Below, piece after piece: positions 34,301 through 43,018 of a DNA stretch of 64,000 nucleotides (the first letter of the stretch is position 1; every line of letters begins with the position of its first letter). A program made the translations under genes and the position numbers. The stretch is from Tenrec ecaudatus (taxonomy: Eukaryota > Chordata > Mammalia > Afrosoricida > Tenrecidae): NCBI RefSeq assembly GCF_050624435.1, contig NC_134545.1:86518063-86582062 (forward strand), in the 5' to 3' direction. Under the pieces are notes generated by a model. The model was given only the letters and a program-made list of their open reading frames with translations, was not told the DNA's origin and did not search any database.

Positions 34301-36231
34301 TGGAGGAGCTGGATGGGGGACTCTGATGGGTTCCCCCCTGACAAAGTCTCCCCAACTTTGATGACAGCTCCGGGGTGGAGTGGCGGACAGAGGGAAGCGG
34401 ACTCGGAATCCTCTTCCCTTCTGCCCGGTGAAGGAGGGTGACGCCAGCTGGAGACCTCTCCAACTCCAGCCCAGACTGGGCATCCCTCTTGCTTCCGGCG
34501 AGTGGCAAGACTTTGGGACTTCGGGAACTCGGAGATCCTGAGCCGGCAGCCTCCGCGCGCGCGAGCTTCCGCATCTCAGACGACTCCGCCGCCGGGTCCG
34601 GGTCCGCGCCGTCCTTCACCTTGCAAAGTTCGAGCCCATCGTTACAGCCACTGTCAGTCCAACGCGCTGAAGGTCTTCTTTTTCATCGACCGTCTACCAA
34701 TCAGCACGTCCTTCTCCAGGGTCGGGTCCCTCCCACCTGATAACGTGGTCGAAGTACTCAAGACGTCTCGCCATCCCCACCTCTAAGGAGCATTTTGGCA
34801 GGACTGTGTTCAAGATCTGTTCGTTCTTCGGGCAGCCAGGGGCACCTTCACTATTCTTCACCGACCCCATGGTTCAAAGGCATCGATTTCTTTTTGATCT
34901 TATTGTCTAGCTTTTACAGGCAAATGAGATGATAGGAAATACCTGGGTCAGGTGTGACTTAGTTCGCCAGGTGTCATCTTCGCTTTTTAATACCTGAAAT
35001 AAGTCTTGTGCAGTTGATTTGTCCAAGGCAACACGTCACTTGATTTCTTGACTGCTGCGTCGGACTGTAATTGATCCTCAAGGTCTGAAGTTCGAAACTA
35101 CCAGTCGCTCCACGGGAGAAAGACGGGGCTTTTTACTGTCATAGAGAGTTACGGCCTCAGATACTCTCAGGGGGAAATTCTACTCCTTCCTATAGAGTCG
35201 CTGTGACTCTCCATCGACTCGATGGCAGTGAGTTTGGCTTTTTGGTAAGTTCTCTGTGGGAGCTCACAAGGCCTGGCCGCGCCTCCACCGGAGCTCACTT
35301 CAGCACCGTGGACAACGACTCAGACAGCGGTTAAGCTTTCAGCACAGGAGCTTGGCATCCACAGCCAGTCCTCTCCTTTTACTTTGGCATCTCAACCACA
35401 TGTATCTCTGGCTATCAGATAAGCACCCTTTCTAGAGGGGAGCCCCTGGGAGCCCTCTTTCTGTCTTTCCTAGTCGTGTGTGGAGCTTGGCTGCTGAGGC
35501 TTGAACCACGCTTGATGATGCTTGCTGAGACTCGACCTTTCTACTTTCTCTCGGGAGCAGCCAGGCACAAAATAGCATGGTCCCTTTGACACGCGACAAA
35601 GTGAGGCCCAGAGAGGAAAAAGTGACCCGGAGCCAGCACTTACACTCTCATTCTCGCACCCTCTAGTAGGGGTGCTGACCACCCCCACCCGATCACAGCT
35701 CCAAATGGCCAAGTAGGCAGGGGACCATTGCCACTAAACTGAAAGAATTAACTGGAGCAGGAAGCAGAAACTGCCAAGAGGGCTTCGGTTGGAGGGGCAG
35801 GATACTCTCAAGGCTCCTGAGCTGGTGGTCAGAAGGGAGTTCGTGGTAGAACGGGACAGTTGCACCTGAGTCCCATCTAAGCCGAGGCACTGAGATCTGG
35901 TCTCTCTCAGACCTGGGGCCTTGGCACAGCGATGGGGAGACGCTTAGGTCTCCAGACACATTCTATTCTCTCCATCTCTAAAGTCTTCATAAGCCTCACT
36001 CCCCTCAGGAAAGACAAGGGTCACAGCCTCCCCTTAGCTTTGTTCCAGCCACAGGGGAGACAGCCTCCCTCCTCTCACACTGTTGGAGCTCTTGAGCAGG
36101 CTGCACAATGAAAGACATATAAACACACACGAACATGGAAATATACACAAGGTGACATAGTCACCTACACAAACACATGGAGCCACCTACCAAACCCAGG
36201 CATCTGCACACACACACACAATGTATGGATT

Positions 36232-36264
<33 letters not shown>

Positions 36265-37377
36265 ATATACACATAAGGGGAAGCAACAGGGCACTCACTA
36301 GGCCTGGACCTGGAATGGGAGGCAAGAAGATGTTTTCTTCAGGGTTGGAAGGGCTGTTATGGGTTGAAAGAGCATTCATTGGAGGAATGGTCATAATACT
36401 TGTTTGGAGGGCTGACCCATCACTAACCACAGCCTCTCCACAGGGTATGGGTGCTGGGACTATATAGTGCTACTGGGAGTCAGGCTGGGCAGCTGGACAC
36501 TAGAGTCTCCTTCAGCACATCTGGGCTGTTTGTGGAAAACTTGGGTAATCAGTGAGGTTCACTAAAGACTCCCCTGCCTCCATTTGCACCCGGCAACCAA
36601 AGAGGCAGCAAGGGTAAGGCACGTCACAGACACTCACAGAACCTTACTGCAGACACCACCACACAGAAGTACACAGCATGCAGTGCCAACTTCACTCCCC
36701 GGTCTCATCATCACACAACACAACACACCATCACAGAGGCCGACCCCACAAGGTTTACAACCAGAAAGTCTTTCCGAGAGAGACACATCACTGAGCTCTG
36801 ACACACTCTGGTAGTCAGATGCCACTTCATACGGAATTACACACTCAAAGCACATAGTTGCACATACAACAAAGACACATGATCAGGTAAGATCCTACCC
36901 AACACCAACATCTCACAAGATCACACAATTGCATGGCCACACACAACCACATTCACCCTGGCTGTCACCAAGGCTGGGGCGCATGGCAACCAGATGCGAA
37001 GCGCACACACAAACACATACACAGACATACAAAGAATGACAGGCACTCACACACGTAACACCTCCCACTCCAGACACCCTGCCAATCCTGTGTCACACAT
37101 GCCCACACCTGCTGCCTCTCCCTACTGCCCCCGCCCCCCGCTGAGCCTTGAACCCGGGTCCTGCTGCCCAGACCAGCTTGGAGGGGCCTTGGGGAGGGGG
37201 CAGAGGATGGGAGGGAGGGGGAACAGGGACCAGGTTGGAGGCAGAAGGGTCTGGGGGAGATGGACTCCACCCCTCTCCCCAATATCCCCGCGCCACCCAC
37301 TTACCTGTGAGCTGGTCGTAGGAGCCGTCCAGGTCTCGGGAATCGGACAAACTCTCCTTGCGGCCCTGGCCCCGCAT
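19490..37377 (-). CDS. KCNIP2: KCNIP2 (KChIP2), Kv channel-interacting protein 2, complete gene
   Basis: KChIP2 is a calcium-binding protein of the neuronal calcium sensor family. It binds the Kv4 N-terminus and raises surface expression of the channels carrying the cardiac transient outward current. Ten coding exons (73, 96, 54, 125, 70, 71, 108, 105, 63, 48 bp) join in frame to 813 bp: 270 codons plus stop, the length of the long human isoform. The conserved core (from DSVEDEFEL) holds a degenerate EF-hand 1 (C-P in ECPSGIV) and canonical loops at about 153-164 ([12 protein letters not shown]), 189-200 ([12 protein letters not shown]) and 237-248 ([12 protein letters not shown]). The protein ends in SMQLFDNVI. 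Exons 2 and 3 are phase-1 cassettes, so skipping exon 3 (54 bp) or both (150 bp) gives the known 252- and 220-residue forms. Neighbours OGA and ARMH3 confirm the orthologous locus. Confidence 0.97.
19822..19884 (-). CDS. KCNIP2: KCNIP2 coding exon 9 (EF-hand 4)
   Basis: A 63-bp exon with acceptor CCTTGCAG and donor GTACAG. It encodes 21 residues beginning [15 protein letters not shown] and ending IESCQK, with a canonical EF-4 loop. Confidence 0.96.
20025..20129 (-). CDS. KCNIP2: KCNIP2 coding exon 8
   Basis: A 105-bp exon with acceptor TCTAACAG and donor GTGCCT. It encodes [20 protein letters not shown] and [15 protein letters not shown], the helix between EF-hands 3 and 4. Confidence 0.96.
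20320..20427 (-). CDS. KCNIP2: KCNIP2 coding exon 7 (EF-hand 3)
   Basis: A 108-bp exon with acceptor CTTTCCAG and donor GTACAG. It encodes 36 residues: [13 protein letters not shown], then [18 protein letters not shown] and CITKE. The EF-3 loop is complete except its last glutamate, the first codon of exon 8. Confidence 0.96.
20556..20626 (-). CDS. KCNIP2: KCNIP2 coding exon 6 (EF-hand 2)
   Basis: A 71-bp exon with acceptor CTCCTACAG and donor GTGAGC. It encodes [20 protein letters not shown] and VSFE, holding most of the EF-2 loop with acidic residues at the expected positions. Confidence 0.96.
20800..20869 (-). CDS. KCNIP2: KCNIP2 coding exon 5 (degenerate EF-hand 1)
   Basis: A 70-bp exon with acceptor CCCTCCAG and donor GTGAGG. 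It encodes [20 protein letters not shown] and PQG plus one base. The Cys-Pro in the loop explains why EF-hand 1 does not bind calcium in this family. Confidence 0.96.
21233..21357 (-). CDS. KCNIP2: KCNIP2 coding exon 4 (start of shared core)
   Basis: A 125-bp exon with acceptor CCCGCAG and donor GTGAGT. It encodes [20 protein letters not shown], then [20 protein letters not shown] and KN. All first exons splice to this one because each ends with the same phase (G before AC). Confidence 0.96.
21800..22780. promoter_or_regulatory. GC-box and CACCC-box clusters flanking KCNIP2 cassette exon 3
   Basis: The block 21835-22000 repeats the motif agccccgccc (an Sp1-type GC box) at least five times, in part as an imperfect tandem repeat with spacer aattccagcca. 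A second cluster of ccacgccc/cccgccc motifs lies at 22625-22760. CpG is frequent. The function is unknown; the clusters may simply be a GC-rich minisatellite. Confidence 0.4.
22088..22141 (-). CDS. KCNIP2: KCNIP2 coding exon 3 (54-bp alternative cassette)
   Basis: A 54-bp exon with acceptor CCCTTCAG and donor GTGACT. It encodes (T)[17 protein letters not shown]. It starts and ends in phase 1, so skipping it removes exactly 18 residues, as between the human 270- and 252-residue forms. Confidence 0.93.
22899..22994 (-). CDS. KCNIP2: KCNIP2 coding exon 2 (cassette with Cys-Cys motif)
   Basis: A 96-bp exon after acceptor TTCCCAG. It encodes [20 protein letters not shown], then [11 protein letters not shown] plus one base. 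The LLPCC cysteines are the palmitoylation site known in this family, so inclusion favours membrane anchoring. The frame requires the exon to end AGTGAAA before GCAAGT, that is, a GC donor instead of GT. Confidence 0.93.
23578..23740 (-). repeat. AfroSINE, reverse orientation
   Basis: gccatcttgtcaatgctgac, ctcccacagggatgctgggg and cataaccactacacca mark the tail, body and head in reverse. Confidence 0.75.
25350..25390. repeat. (CA)n microsatellite
   Basis: About 20 uninterrupted CA units in KCNIP2 intron 1. Confidence 0.95.
25794..25896 (-). CDS. KCNIP2: KCNIP2 alternative first coding exon (membrane-type N-terminus)
   Basis: ATG at 25896-25894 opens a 34-codon segment beginning [18 protein letters not shown] and continuing [16 protein letters not shown]. 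It is followed by one base and a GTAACC donor, in the same phase as exon 1. Joined to exon 4 it gives MNLEGLEM...[12 protein letters not shown] and a predicted 230-residue protein. The stretch [14 protein letters not shown] is long and hydrophobic enough for a membrane or signal-anchor segment, as in the transmembrane KChIP isoforms known for KChIP2, 3 and 4. Such isoforms slow Kv4 inactivation and reduce surface delivery. Intact frame, donor and phase support a real exon; usage needs RNA evidence. Confidence 0.85.
26650..27400 (-). promoter_or_regulatory. KCNIP2: CpG-rich block upstream of the alternative KCNIP2 exon
   Basis: This GC-rich block with many CpGs lies 0.8-1.5 kb upstream, in gene direction, of the membrane-type first exon. 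It is a candidate promoter for that isoform (inference). Its long open frames are by-products of base composition. Confidence 0.4.
27456..27806. mobile_element. SPIN-type hAT transposon (non-autonomous), copy 1
   Basis: The 5' end cagtggttctcaacct and 3' end ggttgagaa are hAT terminal repeats. The interior reads gcgacccccaaccataaaat, gttgctacttcataactg, ccaatggtcttaggtgactc and gggtctttcgaccccc, matching the SPIN consensus as I know it. Flanks ccttagag (27448-27455) and ccttaaag (27807-27814) form an 8-bp target duplication with one mismatch, as expected for hAT. There is no coding capacity. A 24-bp L1 insertion lies inside at 27616-27639. Confidence 0.85.
27616..27639 (-). mobile_element. 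24-bp L1 3' end insertion inside SPIN
   Basis: The segment is the reverse complement of the last 24 bases of the local L1 family (agcccccaataaaatgat plus A-rich tail). It is flanked by aggatatattttcatt (27600-27615) and aggatgtattttcatt (27640-27655), a 16-bp target duplication with one mismatch. Confidence 0.8.
28140..28264 (+). repeat. MIR SINE remnant
   Basis: Order and sequence ggcagcataatatggtagg, gattccgtggtttcaaatcc, ctgggcaagttcttaacttc fit the MIR core. Ancient and diverged. Confidence 0.65.
28265..29145 (+). mobile_element. RTE/BovB-class LINE fragment with reverse-transcriptase YADD motif
   Basis: A degraded reading on the plus strand contains [20 protein letters not shown] followed by LVKIKDYS and KILTTGP, the palm motif of RTE reverse transcriptases. 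Downstream phrases (tttgaattatggtgctggcc; ttggacatgctgtcagagga) fit the RTE C-terminal region. Stops and frameshifts make it inactive. Its tail gggtctctatgggttggaa and ccaactcgatggcacc resembles the AfroSINE tails nearby. Confidence 0.85.
29185..29322 (+). repeat. AfroSINE fragment
   Basis: gttcaatcccaccagccatt, tctgctcctgtaaagattca, cttagaaacccacaggaaca and gaccgatagggtggctagg. Confidence 0.7.
29335..29690 (+). repeat. Long afrotherian SINE with tRNA-like head and RTE-like body
   Basis: Head gtagaattcttgcctttcat...ggtttgattcctggcc resembles a tRNA box A/B region. The body contains aacaggtttcagtggagttt, aaaggcctggcaatctactt, and a tail ggggatggcacaggactagg...catgggggtcaccatgag. From memory it matches a longer SINE family of elephants and relatives. 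Confidence 0.6.
29745..29880 (-). repeat. MIR remnant
   Basis: ggcacagagaggtaaaggga and cttactcaaggccaaccagc are typical of the MIR core read in reverse. Confidence 0.6.
30056..30230 (+). repeat. AfroSINE
   Basis: Complete-looking: gaggagcccggtgctgtagt head to gtagggtcgctgagagtcag and gatggcagtgagtttg tail. Confidence 0.8.
30545..30765 (-). repeat. AfroSINE, reverse orientation, diverged
   Basis: cctcactgccatggagtcct (tail), agggttctaaccctgtaaat and aaactgctgactttgtgatc (tRNA-like part) in reverse order. Confidence 0.65.
31050..31165 (-). repeat. MIR remnant
   Basis: tgcagatgaggaatggaggc, caggaacatgacttgcccaa and taagacttgaaccagagccc fit MIR in reverse. Confidence 0.65.
31500..31672 (+). 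repeat. AfroSINE
   Basis: gcgttggactgctcacccca, gcagttcgaaaccactagcc, gtaaagatttaaagtcttct and gatctgatggcggtgaa. Confidence 0.7.
33100..34700. promoter_or_regulatory. CpG-rich block in KCNIP2 intron 1
   Basis: Two GC-rich patches (about 33120-33300 and 34030-34620) carry many CpGs inside the long first intron. No coding exon that I recognise lies in them. They could be a further promoter, an antisense promoter or an enhancer. Confidence 0.4.
35045..35250 (+). repeat. AfroSINE
   Basis: gaagttcgaaactaccagtc, ctccacgggagaaagacggg, tatagagtcgctgtgactct and ccatcgactcgatggcagtg. Confidence 0.8.
36208..36263. repeat. (CA)n microsatellite
   Basis: Two CA runs separated by atgtatggattta. Confidence 0.9.
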
Positions 37378-37900
37378 GGCCTCCCCCCGGCGCCCCCCTC
37401 CCGTCCCACCTGGGTCGGGGGAGGGGGTGCCGGGCGGGCGCTCACACGGCGCCCCCTGGCGGCGTAGCGCGCGGCCGGGGGTGGAGCGGGAGGAGGGGCT
37501 GGGGGCTGGGTCAGGGCCTGGGCCGGGGTCTAGGGCCCACCCGGGGGTCCCGGGCAGGAGCGGGCGGCTTGGTGGCAGGTGAGCGCAGACTCGGAGCCCG
37601 AGTGGAGCTGAGCGAGGAGCGAGCCGCGAGGAGCCGCCTCTCCTCCGCCCCCTCCCCGCGACTGTCAGCGCTGCCTCCCCCTCCGGCACAGCCGGGATTG
37701 GCTCCCCTACATCCATCCGCCCCCCCACCCCTGCAGCTCGGGGGAGGCTCAGGGGAAGGAGTGAGTGAGCTGGGAAGTGCGGGGAGCGGGGCTGCTGCTC
37801 TGGCAACCCTCCCCCTTAAACCTGAAGCCCTGGGGTTTCCCACGAGGGGGGGTGGGGGGGAGAGGAGCGTGGCCAGAAAGCGCCCCACCAGAAGACCCTG
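37080..37900 (-). promoter_or_regulatory. KCNIP2: CpG-island promoter of KCNIP2 main isoform
   Basis: GC- and CpG-rich sequence surrounds coding exon 1, with several GC boxes and no clear TATA box. The transcription start is probably between 37400 and 37750; the 5' UTR boundary cannot be fixed by eye. Confidence 0.7.
37305..37377 (-). CDS. KCNIP2: KCNIP2 coding exon 1 (main N-terminus)
   Basis: ATG at 37377-37375 begins [18 protein letters not shown], then SYDQLT plus one base of Gly. Donor CACAG/GTAAGTGG. It matches the human long-isoform N-terminus and sits in a CpG island. Intron 1 is 14.3 kb. Confidence 0.96.
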
Positions 37901-39379
37901 GCCCCAATTCTCAGCTCGTTGTCCTCAGAGCCTAGAGTACGTTTCGAAGTCTCCTGTGCCTGTCTACGTGCCAACTCCGTTTCCCTGTTTCTCCTTCCAT
38001 GTACTCCATGACCTCTGCTTGACAAGGCCTGGGGGGTGGGGTCGCTGGGAGGGGGGAGGAGAAATCGCCCCAGCCTCCACTGCAGGCTCTTCTCATCCAG
38101 CGGGTAAAAGTTGTCCTAAGTTCCAGAAGGAACCAACCCTGATGCACCCCAGGCCCTGGGCCCTATTCACTCTTGGTGCCTTCTACCCAGAGGACCCAGC
38201 CAACCAAGGGGGGGGGGGAGAGGGGGGCGGGTAGGGGTAGTGGGGTGGGAGTCAACCAGGTCAGTTCCAGACTCTGCTCCAGCCCTCCCCCTTTCCGTCT
38301 TTCAACTTTCCTGCCTTTCTCTTCTGTCACCTCTCTGTCCTAGGTTCCTTCTGTTTGCCAGCAGATCTGGGAGACATCTGTAGGGCTGTCCCACGGCCAA
38401 GACACAGAGTGGTCGGCAGTGTCCTGCCGGTGCCAGCATATAGTCAGACCACCTCAGGCACTGAGGAAGGGCCACTCAATGGGCTACCCTACTCTTTCCC
38501 CAGGAGGGTTCCAAGTTCAAGAGCCCCTTACCCAGCATGAGGGTGAGTAGGAGTGGGGGCCAGCTGAATGGTATGGTGGCAGTGTCCTAGCCAACCCTGC
38601 CTTCCAGCAGCTTCTCTGCAGGAGTGACTTGCCAAGAGCCAAAGTTTCCACTAAAGTGACCTCAGCACATTTAATCTCTTCAATTGGATTCTAATTCCAA
38701 CCACTTGATTTAATTAGCCCAGGGAAAACCAGGGTGGGAAGCCAGTGCAGAGAGGCGCCTGTCTTTGGGAACAATGCCCTGGGCTTGGCTTCTGCTCTCA
38801 GGGCTTCTGGGGTATGGGCAGGACATGAGGGGCTCCTGGGGGTGCTGAGTTCTTGGGCAGCTGAGTGGCATCTGTGAAGAAATGCAGGTCCATGCCTTAG
38901 ACTTAACCTGGTCAGGTCAGAGGAAAGACTGGCAAGAACCCAGATGTGGGGAGAAGGGGACGCTCTTCTCGCCCTCCCACCCGAAGGGTAAGAAAAGTGG
39001 CAGTCTGTCTGAATTGAGCTCTGTGCACCTTCACCGTGGGAGATACCCAGAGGAACAGCATCTGTTAGGGCAGGCAGGGAATCCCCAGGACCATGCAAAT
39101 ATGATGCACTTGGGGGCCCCCCAGGAGGACAGGGTAGTTTGCTAATACTGGAAATGAGTGTGTAGCACTCTTGTAGGGAGTAACACCTTACAGTGACAGT
39201 GTACAGAATCCCAACGTTGGGATTGGTCAACTTGCCTGAGTGGGACCATCGCAGAGGCAGAAAGAGGGCTCTCACTAATGGGACCAACACCAGGGGATTG
39301 CTTTAATTCAGTCTTTGAGAAATGAGTAGTGGGCAACAGAGATTAAGAGGGGAGGAAAAAAGACACTAAAAAGACTGTC
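37900..39379. other. Intergenic interval between KCNIP2 promoter and ARMH3 3' end
   Basis: Mostly unique GC-rich sequence with poly-G runs near 37845 and 38210. No exon or clear repeat was recognised. Both flanking genes are on the minus strand, so this holds the ARMH3 end and the KCNIP2 upstream region. Confidence 0.6.
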
Positions 39380-40890
39380 CTGTACAAATCAATTTTTAAT
39401 AACTTCCACTTGCCACCAGCTCCCTAGAGGTTTCTCACTGTGGAAAACATTAATAGCCCCAGGCTAGGCTATCCATCTTGTGATCAGAGATGACCCAACC
39501 CCTGATCTCGTAAGTGTCTACACAATATGCAACAGCAGCACGTTGGTGGCTTCTTGGGAACAAGTCTAGATCGGCTTCATGTGGGAGCCAGGATTCTGGT
39601 TCCTGGAGTGGGGCGAGGGGGCAAGAGAATCCCAAAGGCTTCTGAGGCTTTGTGGAGTAGCACCGGGGGTGGGATGCTCCACTCCCGGAGTCTTCCTGGG
39701 TTGCTGGCACCCTGTCCTCCCGGCAGCCTCAACAGAGAGTTTTAGAAAGGGGAATCTCAAAAAAAGAAAGTAAAGGAACAGGGGATCTCAGAGCCCAACT
39801 CCTTTTGAGGTGGGTGCAAGGCAAAGAGAGCCCTACAGTGCTCCCCATCCAACCCCCCCACCCGGGCCACCTGGAAGCTGTCAGAAGGAAGAATCCCAGG
39901 CCAACTCCCCAGAGGTCAGATTGGCCACAGCCCCACCCCACCAGGACCCAGGCAGACAGAATGAAGGCCTGTCAGAAGAGCAGGCTCTCTCCCTCATAGC
40001 CACCCAACCACAGCAGGAACGGATTCTTCCCCAGAGGAAATTCTCCAGCAGGCTGCATGTCAACAACAGCCTGGCAAGGGGGCGGACCACATGGAGGTGG
40101 CGGGAAGCTCAGGAGGCAGGAGAACTCCCAGAGGAGGGGGTCGTTGGGGAGGTGGAGAGAAGCTACAAGGAAAGAGAACTTGCAAAGTGGGCACCTGAGG
40201 GGTCCAGAAAACCTGTCCGTGTTTGTTTATTCAGACTCCCCATCCGGTTTAAAACAGATGACAAGTGAGAGCTCAGGTGGTAACCCTAATATGAAGAGGG
40301 GCCTGCAGCTGGGAACCTGGTGGCCAGACACTCCAGTCTCCCAGAGAAATCAGCTCTGGATTTAGAAACACAAAAAAGGTGGCCCCTTACTACCGACCCT
40401 GAGCCAGAGCTGGCCAGAGGCTAGCGGGGAAACAGATTTCAAACCCAGCTCATCGGCTCCAAGGAAGCAGGATGGATGTGGCTCCCCTTTCCTCTGGGAG
40501 ATGATCGGGTTTCCAAAGTAGAGGAAGCCACAGCCTTTGATGGGGCTGGGGGCACTGGGGCTGCCCCACCAGCCCCTGAAAAGGCATGAGTGGCCAGATG
40601 TTGTCATGGCAATCAAACCAGTGAGCCTGTGTCCAGGTACACACCTTGGTGTGGCCACATTCTTGGAGACCTCTCTGTGCCCGCCCACCCTCCCCCATCT
40701 GATGGTCCCTGGCTTGCCCCACCTGCCCCGCTGTCCAAGCTCTACTGTGTGTGTGGCCTTCCCAGAGAGAACTCAGGGTCCGTGCTTTGCTCCCATCTTG
40801 AGGGGAGCCTTCTCTCCCCTCACTTTCCCCCCTCCAGCCCAGGAGCCTCATGGGTAAAGGCAGTCAGTGGCTGCTCAGGTGGGCGTAGCC
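39380..40890 (-). other. ARMH3: ARMH3 3' UTR
   Basis: Unique, repeat-poor sequence follows the stop codon. Two candidate polyadenylation signals are visible: AATAAA at 40231-40226 and ATTAAA at 39400-39395. The distal one gives a UTR of about 1.5 kb, similar to my recollection of the human transcript. Confidence 0.55.
39395..39400 (-). terminator. ARMH3: Candidate distal ARMH3 polyadenylation signal
   Basis: ATTAAA on the minus strand, in an AT-rich island (ttattaaaaattgatttg in gene sense) within otherwise GC-rich sequence. A nearer AATAAA at 40231-40226 is the alternative. Confidence 0.45.
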
Positions 40891-40983
40891 TCAGGAAATG
40901 GTGGAGAACTCCTTGAGCAGCGCCTCCTGGCTGAGCGTGTGGAAGGCCAGGTTTCTCCGCACATTGGTGCTGATGGATCGAAC
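40891..40983 (-). CDS. ARMH3: ARMH3 last coding exon and stop
   Basis: A 93-bp coding part after acceptor ACTTCCCAG. It encodes [20 protein letters not shown] and [10 protein letters not shown], then TGA at 40893-40891. Confidence 0.95.
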
Positions 40984-43018
40984 CTGGGAAGTGGGGTGGG
41001 AGGGCACAAGGTAAGAGAAAACAGTAGAGTCAGTTACAAACAGGATGAAGGCAGTGCCTGAGGCACAGGGTCAGGGCAATGCTAGAAATTTCTCTCTGGG
41101 GAAAAGACCCTTTGCAGGCCAATGAGCAAACTGCTTGACCACAGCAGGAAGTAACCAAGAGGGGATTCTAATGGCTGCTGGCTCATGGAGGCCAGAGCTT
41201 GATCCCTACGTTGACCAGGGAGAGGGGACACTGCACTAGTCAGGGGTCTATGGAGAAGGGAAAACGGACGCAGGACCCACTTCCTTTAACCTTAGATCAC
41301 TCATGTTCTGTACCCCGCTCTCTTCCAGCCTCCTCCTCGCTCTCCCTTTGAGTTGATGTCATTTTTCTGGTTGGACGGCGCTTCTAGTGAGCATGATCAG
41401 GCGACGGAGGTGAGGAGTCGTCCTGGGCTTGGGCGAAGGGCCCAGGGTCCTTAAGTTCCAGTGCAGCCCTCTTTGCACACCACCAGGTTGCTGCCTCCCC
41501 ACTTTAGAGGGCGGAAAGCCTGGGACTTCTCCAGGTTGTGCCCCACTGCTCACAGCACACTCTCCCCACAGACTAACAGCCCTACAGGAAGTGCTGCCGT
41601 CTGTCCCCGAGGGGAGAGACAGTGGGGAAGGAGCCAGAGTTTGGGCCATACTCACTACCCATGGTAACTGGGGTGTGTGTGGTAGGCAGGCAAAGGATGA
41701 GGGCTTGGCAGGGAAGGGAGAAGGGTTTGTTTCTCTGGTCTGGGCCCCCAAGTCTAGGCAGCATTCCTTCCATTTCTGATTTGCTGGGGTAGAGGGAAAA
41801 GCAGGTGACTAAGCTCGGCTCCTCTGAGTAGACCGAACCAGACCAGGCCCTCCAGGCTGCCCAGCCTGAAGTACAGGAGGGGGAGAGCTGAGCTGAGTCC
41901 TGCAGAAGCAAGGAAGAGCCTCAAGACAGCACCTTGCTCCCTCCCTCTTCACCTCTCAATCATGCTGTTAATTCTTGGCTCCCGGTAACTCCCCCACATT
42001 AACTTAAAGTCTTGTCAGCCCCTCCATAAAAATGCTCTACACTGCTATCTCCTTATATTAACAGCTCCCTTCTTCTCAACTAACTCGCCCCAGAGCATGT
42101 GCCCCCTCACCTGGCACCAATGGAAGTCCAAAAGCCTGGGAATGTCTGATCAGGGCCAGAGGTGGACTGTGCCTAGCACACGATAGACACAACCTAAAAT
42201 ATCCAGCCCCCTTCTCTAAGGGCCTCAGAGATGGGCTGATGCAAGCTCTGCCCAGCAGAGGGAGGTTGAGGACCTGGGAAGTGGCACTGGGGCTGGTGGT
42301 ATGTCCTTGACACAGCCTCCAGCCAAGCTGAGCTTTCTCTCATGAGCAGAGCCCCTCTGAGCACAAGGCAAGAGAGGGCAGATTGCGGCATCAGGGGATT
42401 CAGTGGGCCAAGGCCAAGGCCAAGGCTGAGGCTGCAGCTGCAGGAAGCAGGGGGGCTAGTAAGAGGAAAGAACTGGACTGGGAGGACATAAAGACTGGGG
42501 GCCAGCTAGGAATTTCTGAAGACGCTATGACCGCAGCAGGAGGAGGAGGAGGAGAATCAATTATTCTTGTGAGTTGCTCTGACTGCAGGCTAAGGAGTCA
42601 TAAGCCAGGACTACTGCTGGGAGCACACGGCAAACCCCAGGCCAGCCGGGCCATGAAGGGCCGGCTCCTTGGTTGCTCTGGGCTTCTTGCCTTTCCCCAC
42701 CTGGCACCACTGCCCTAAGGAAGGGGCTCAGCTCTCACTGCTTGCTCCTGGGACAGAAGCTGGACACTCAATCTCTGCAAATTCCTCAAACCCTAATGAG
42801 CCTTTGGAAGCCTGCAGTCATTCCCTGGCTGGCCACCTGCCCGCTGGGAAAGGGCCCCATGAGACAGAGGTAGTGCGGGGGGGGGGGGGCTGGAGACTCA
42901 CCAGCTCCTTGAAGAAGGCCGCCTCCTTGTGCTGCTCTGAGTAACGCTCATACTGGTCCAGGCCATCCTGCAGTTTCAGTGTGAGTGTGTCGTAGTTGGC
43001 TCGTACCACCTCTAGCAC
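40891..43018 (-). CDS. ARMH3: ARMH3 (armadillo-like helical domain containing 3, C10orf76), last two coding exons
   Basis: ARMH3 is a large helical protein of the Golgi region that binds the phosphatidylinositol 4-kinase PI4KB and supports Golgi phosphoinositide supply and some enterovirus replication. Two exons join in frame (117 and 93 bp) to give the final 69 residues and the stop: [39 protein letters not shown], then [20 protein letters not shown] and [11 protein letters not shown] recall the same human C-terminus with one Val-to-Ala change. The gene continues upstream past the right edge; no other exon was recognised in 43019-64000. Position after KCNIP2 on the same strand matches human 10q24. 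Confidence 0.95.
42902..43018 (-). CDS. ARMH3: ARMH3 penultimate coding exon
   Basis: A 117-bp exon (39 codons, phase 0 at both ends) with acceptor GCTCCCAG and donor GTGAGT. It encodes [20 protein letters not shown] and [19 protein letters not shown], predicted helical and rich in charged residues. Just past its donor is a run of 13 G at about 42878-42890. Confidence 0.95.

Larger units (their letters stand above)
22995..37304 (-). other. KCNIP2: KCNIP2 intron 1
   Basis: A 14.3-kb intron. It contains the alternative first exon, two CpG-rich blocks, one SPIN element, RTE and AfroSINE copies, MIR traces and CA microsatellites. No other recognised gene lies in it. Confidence 0.85.

Noticed and set aside
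37093-37806. 237-codon minus-strand frame across KCNIP2 exon 1
   Set aside because: Only 24 codons plus one base before the GTAAGT donor are coding; the remainder is 5' UTR and intron.
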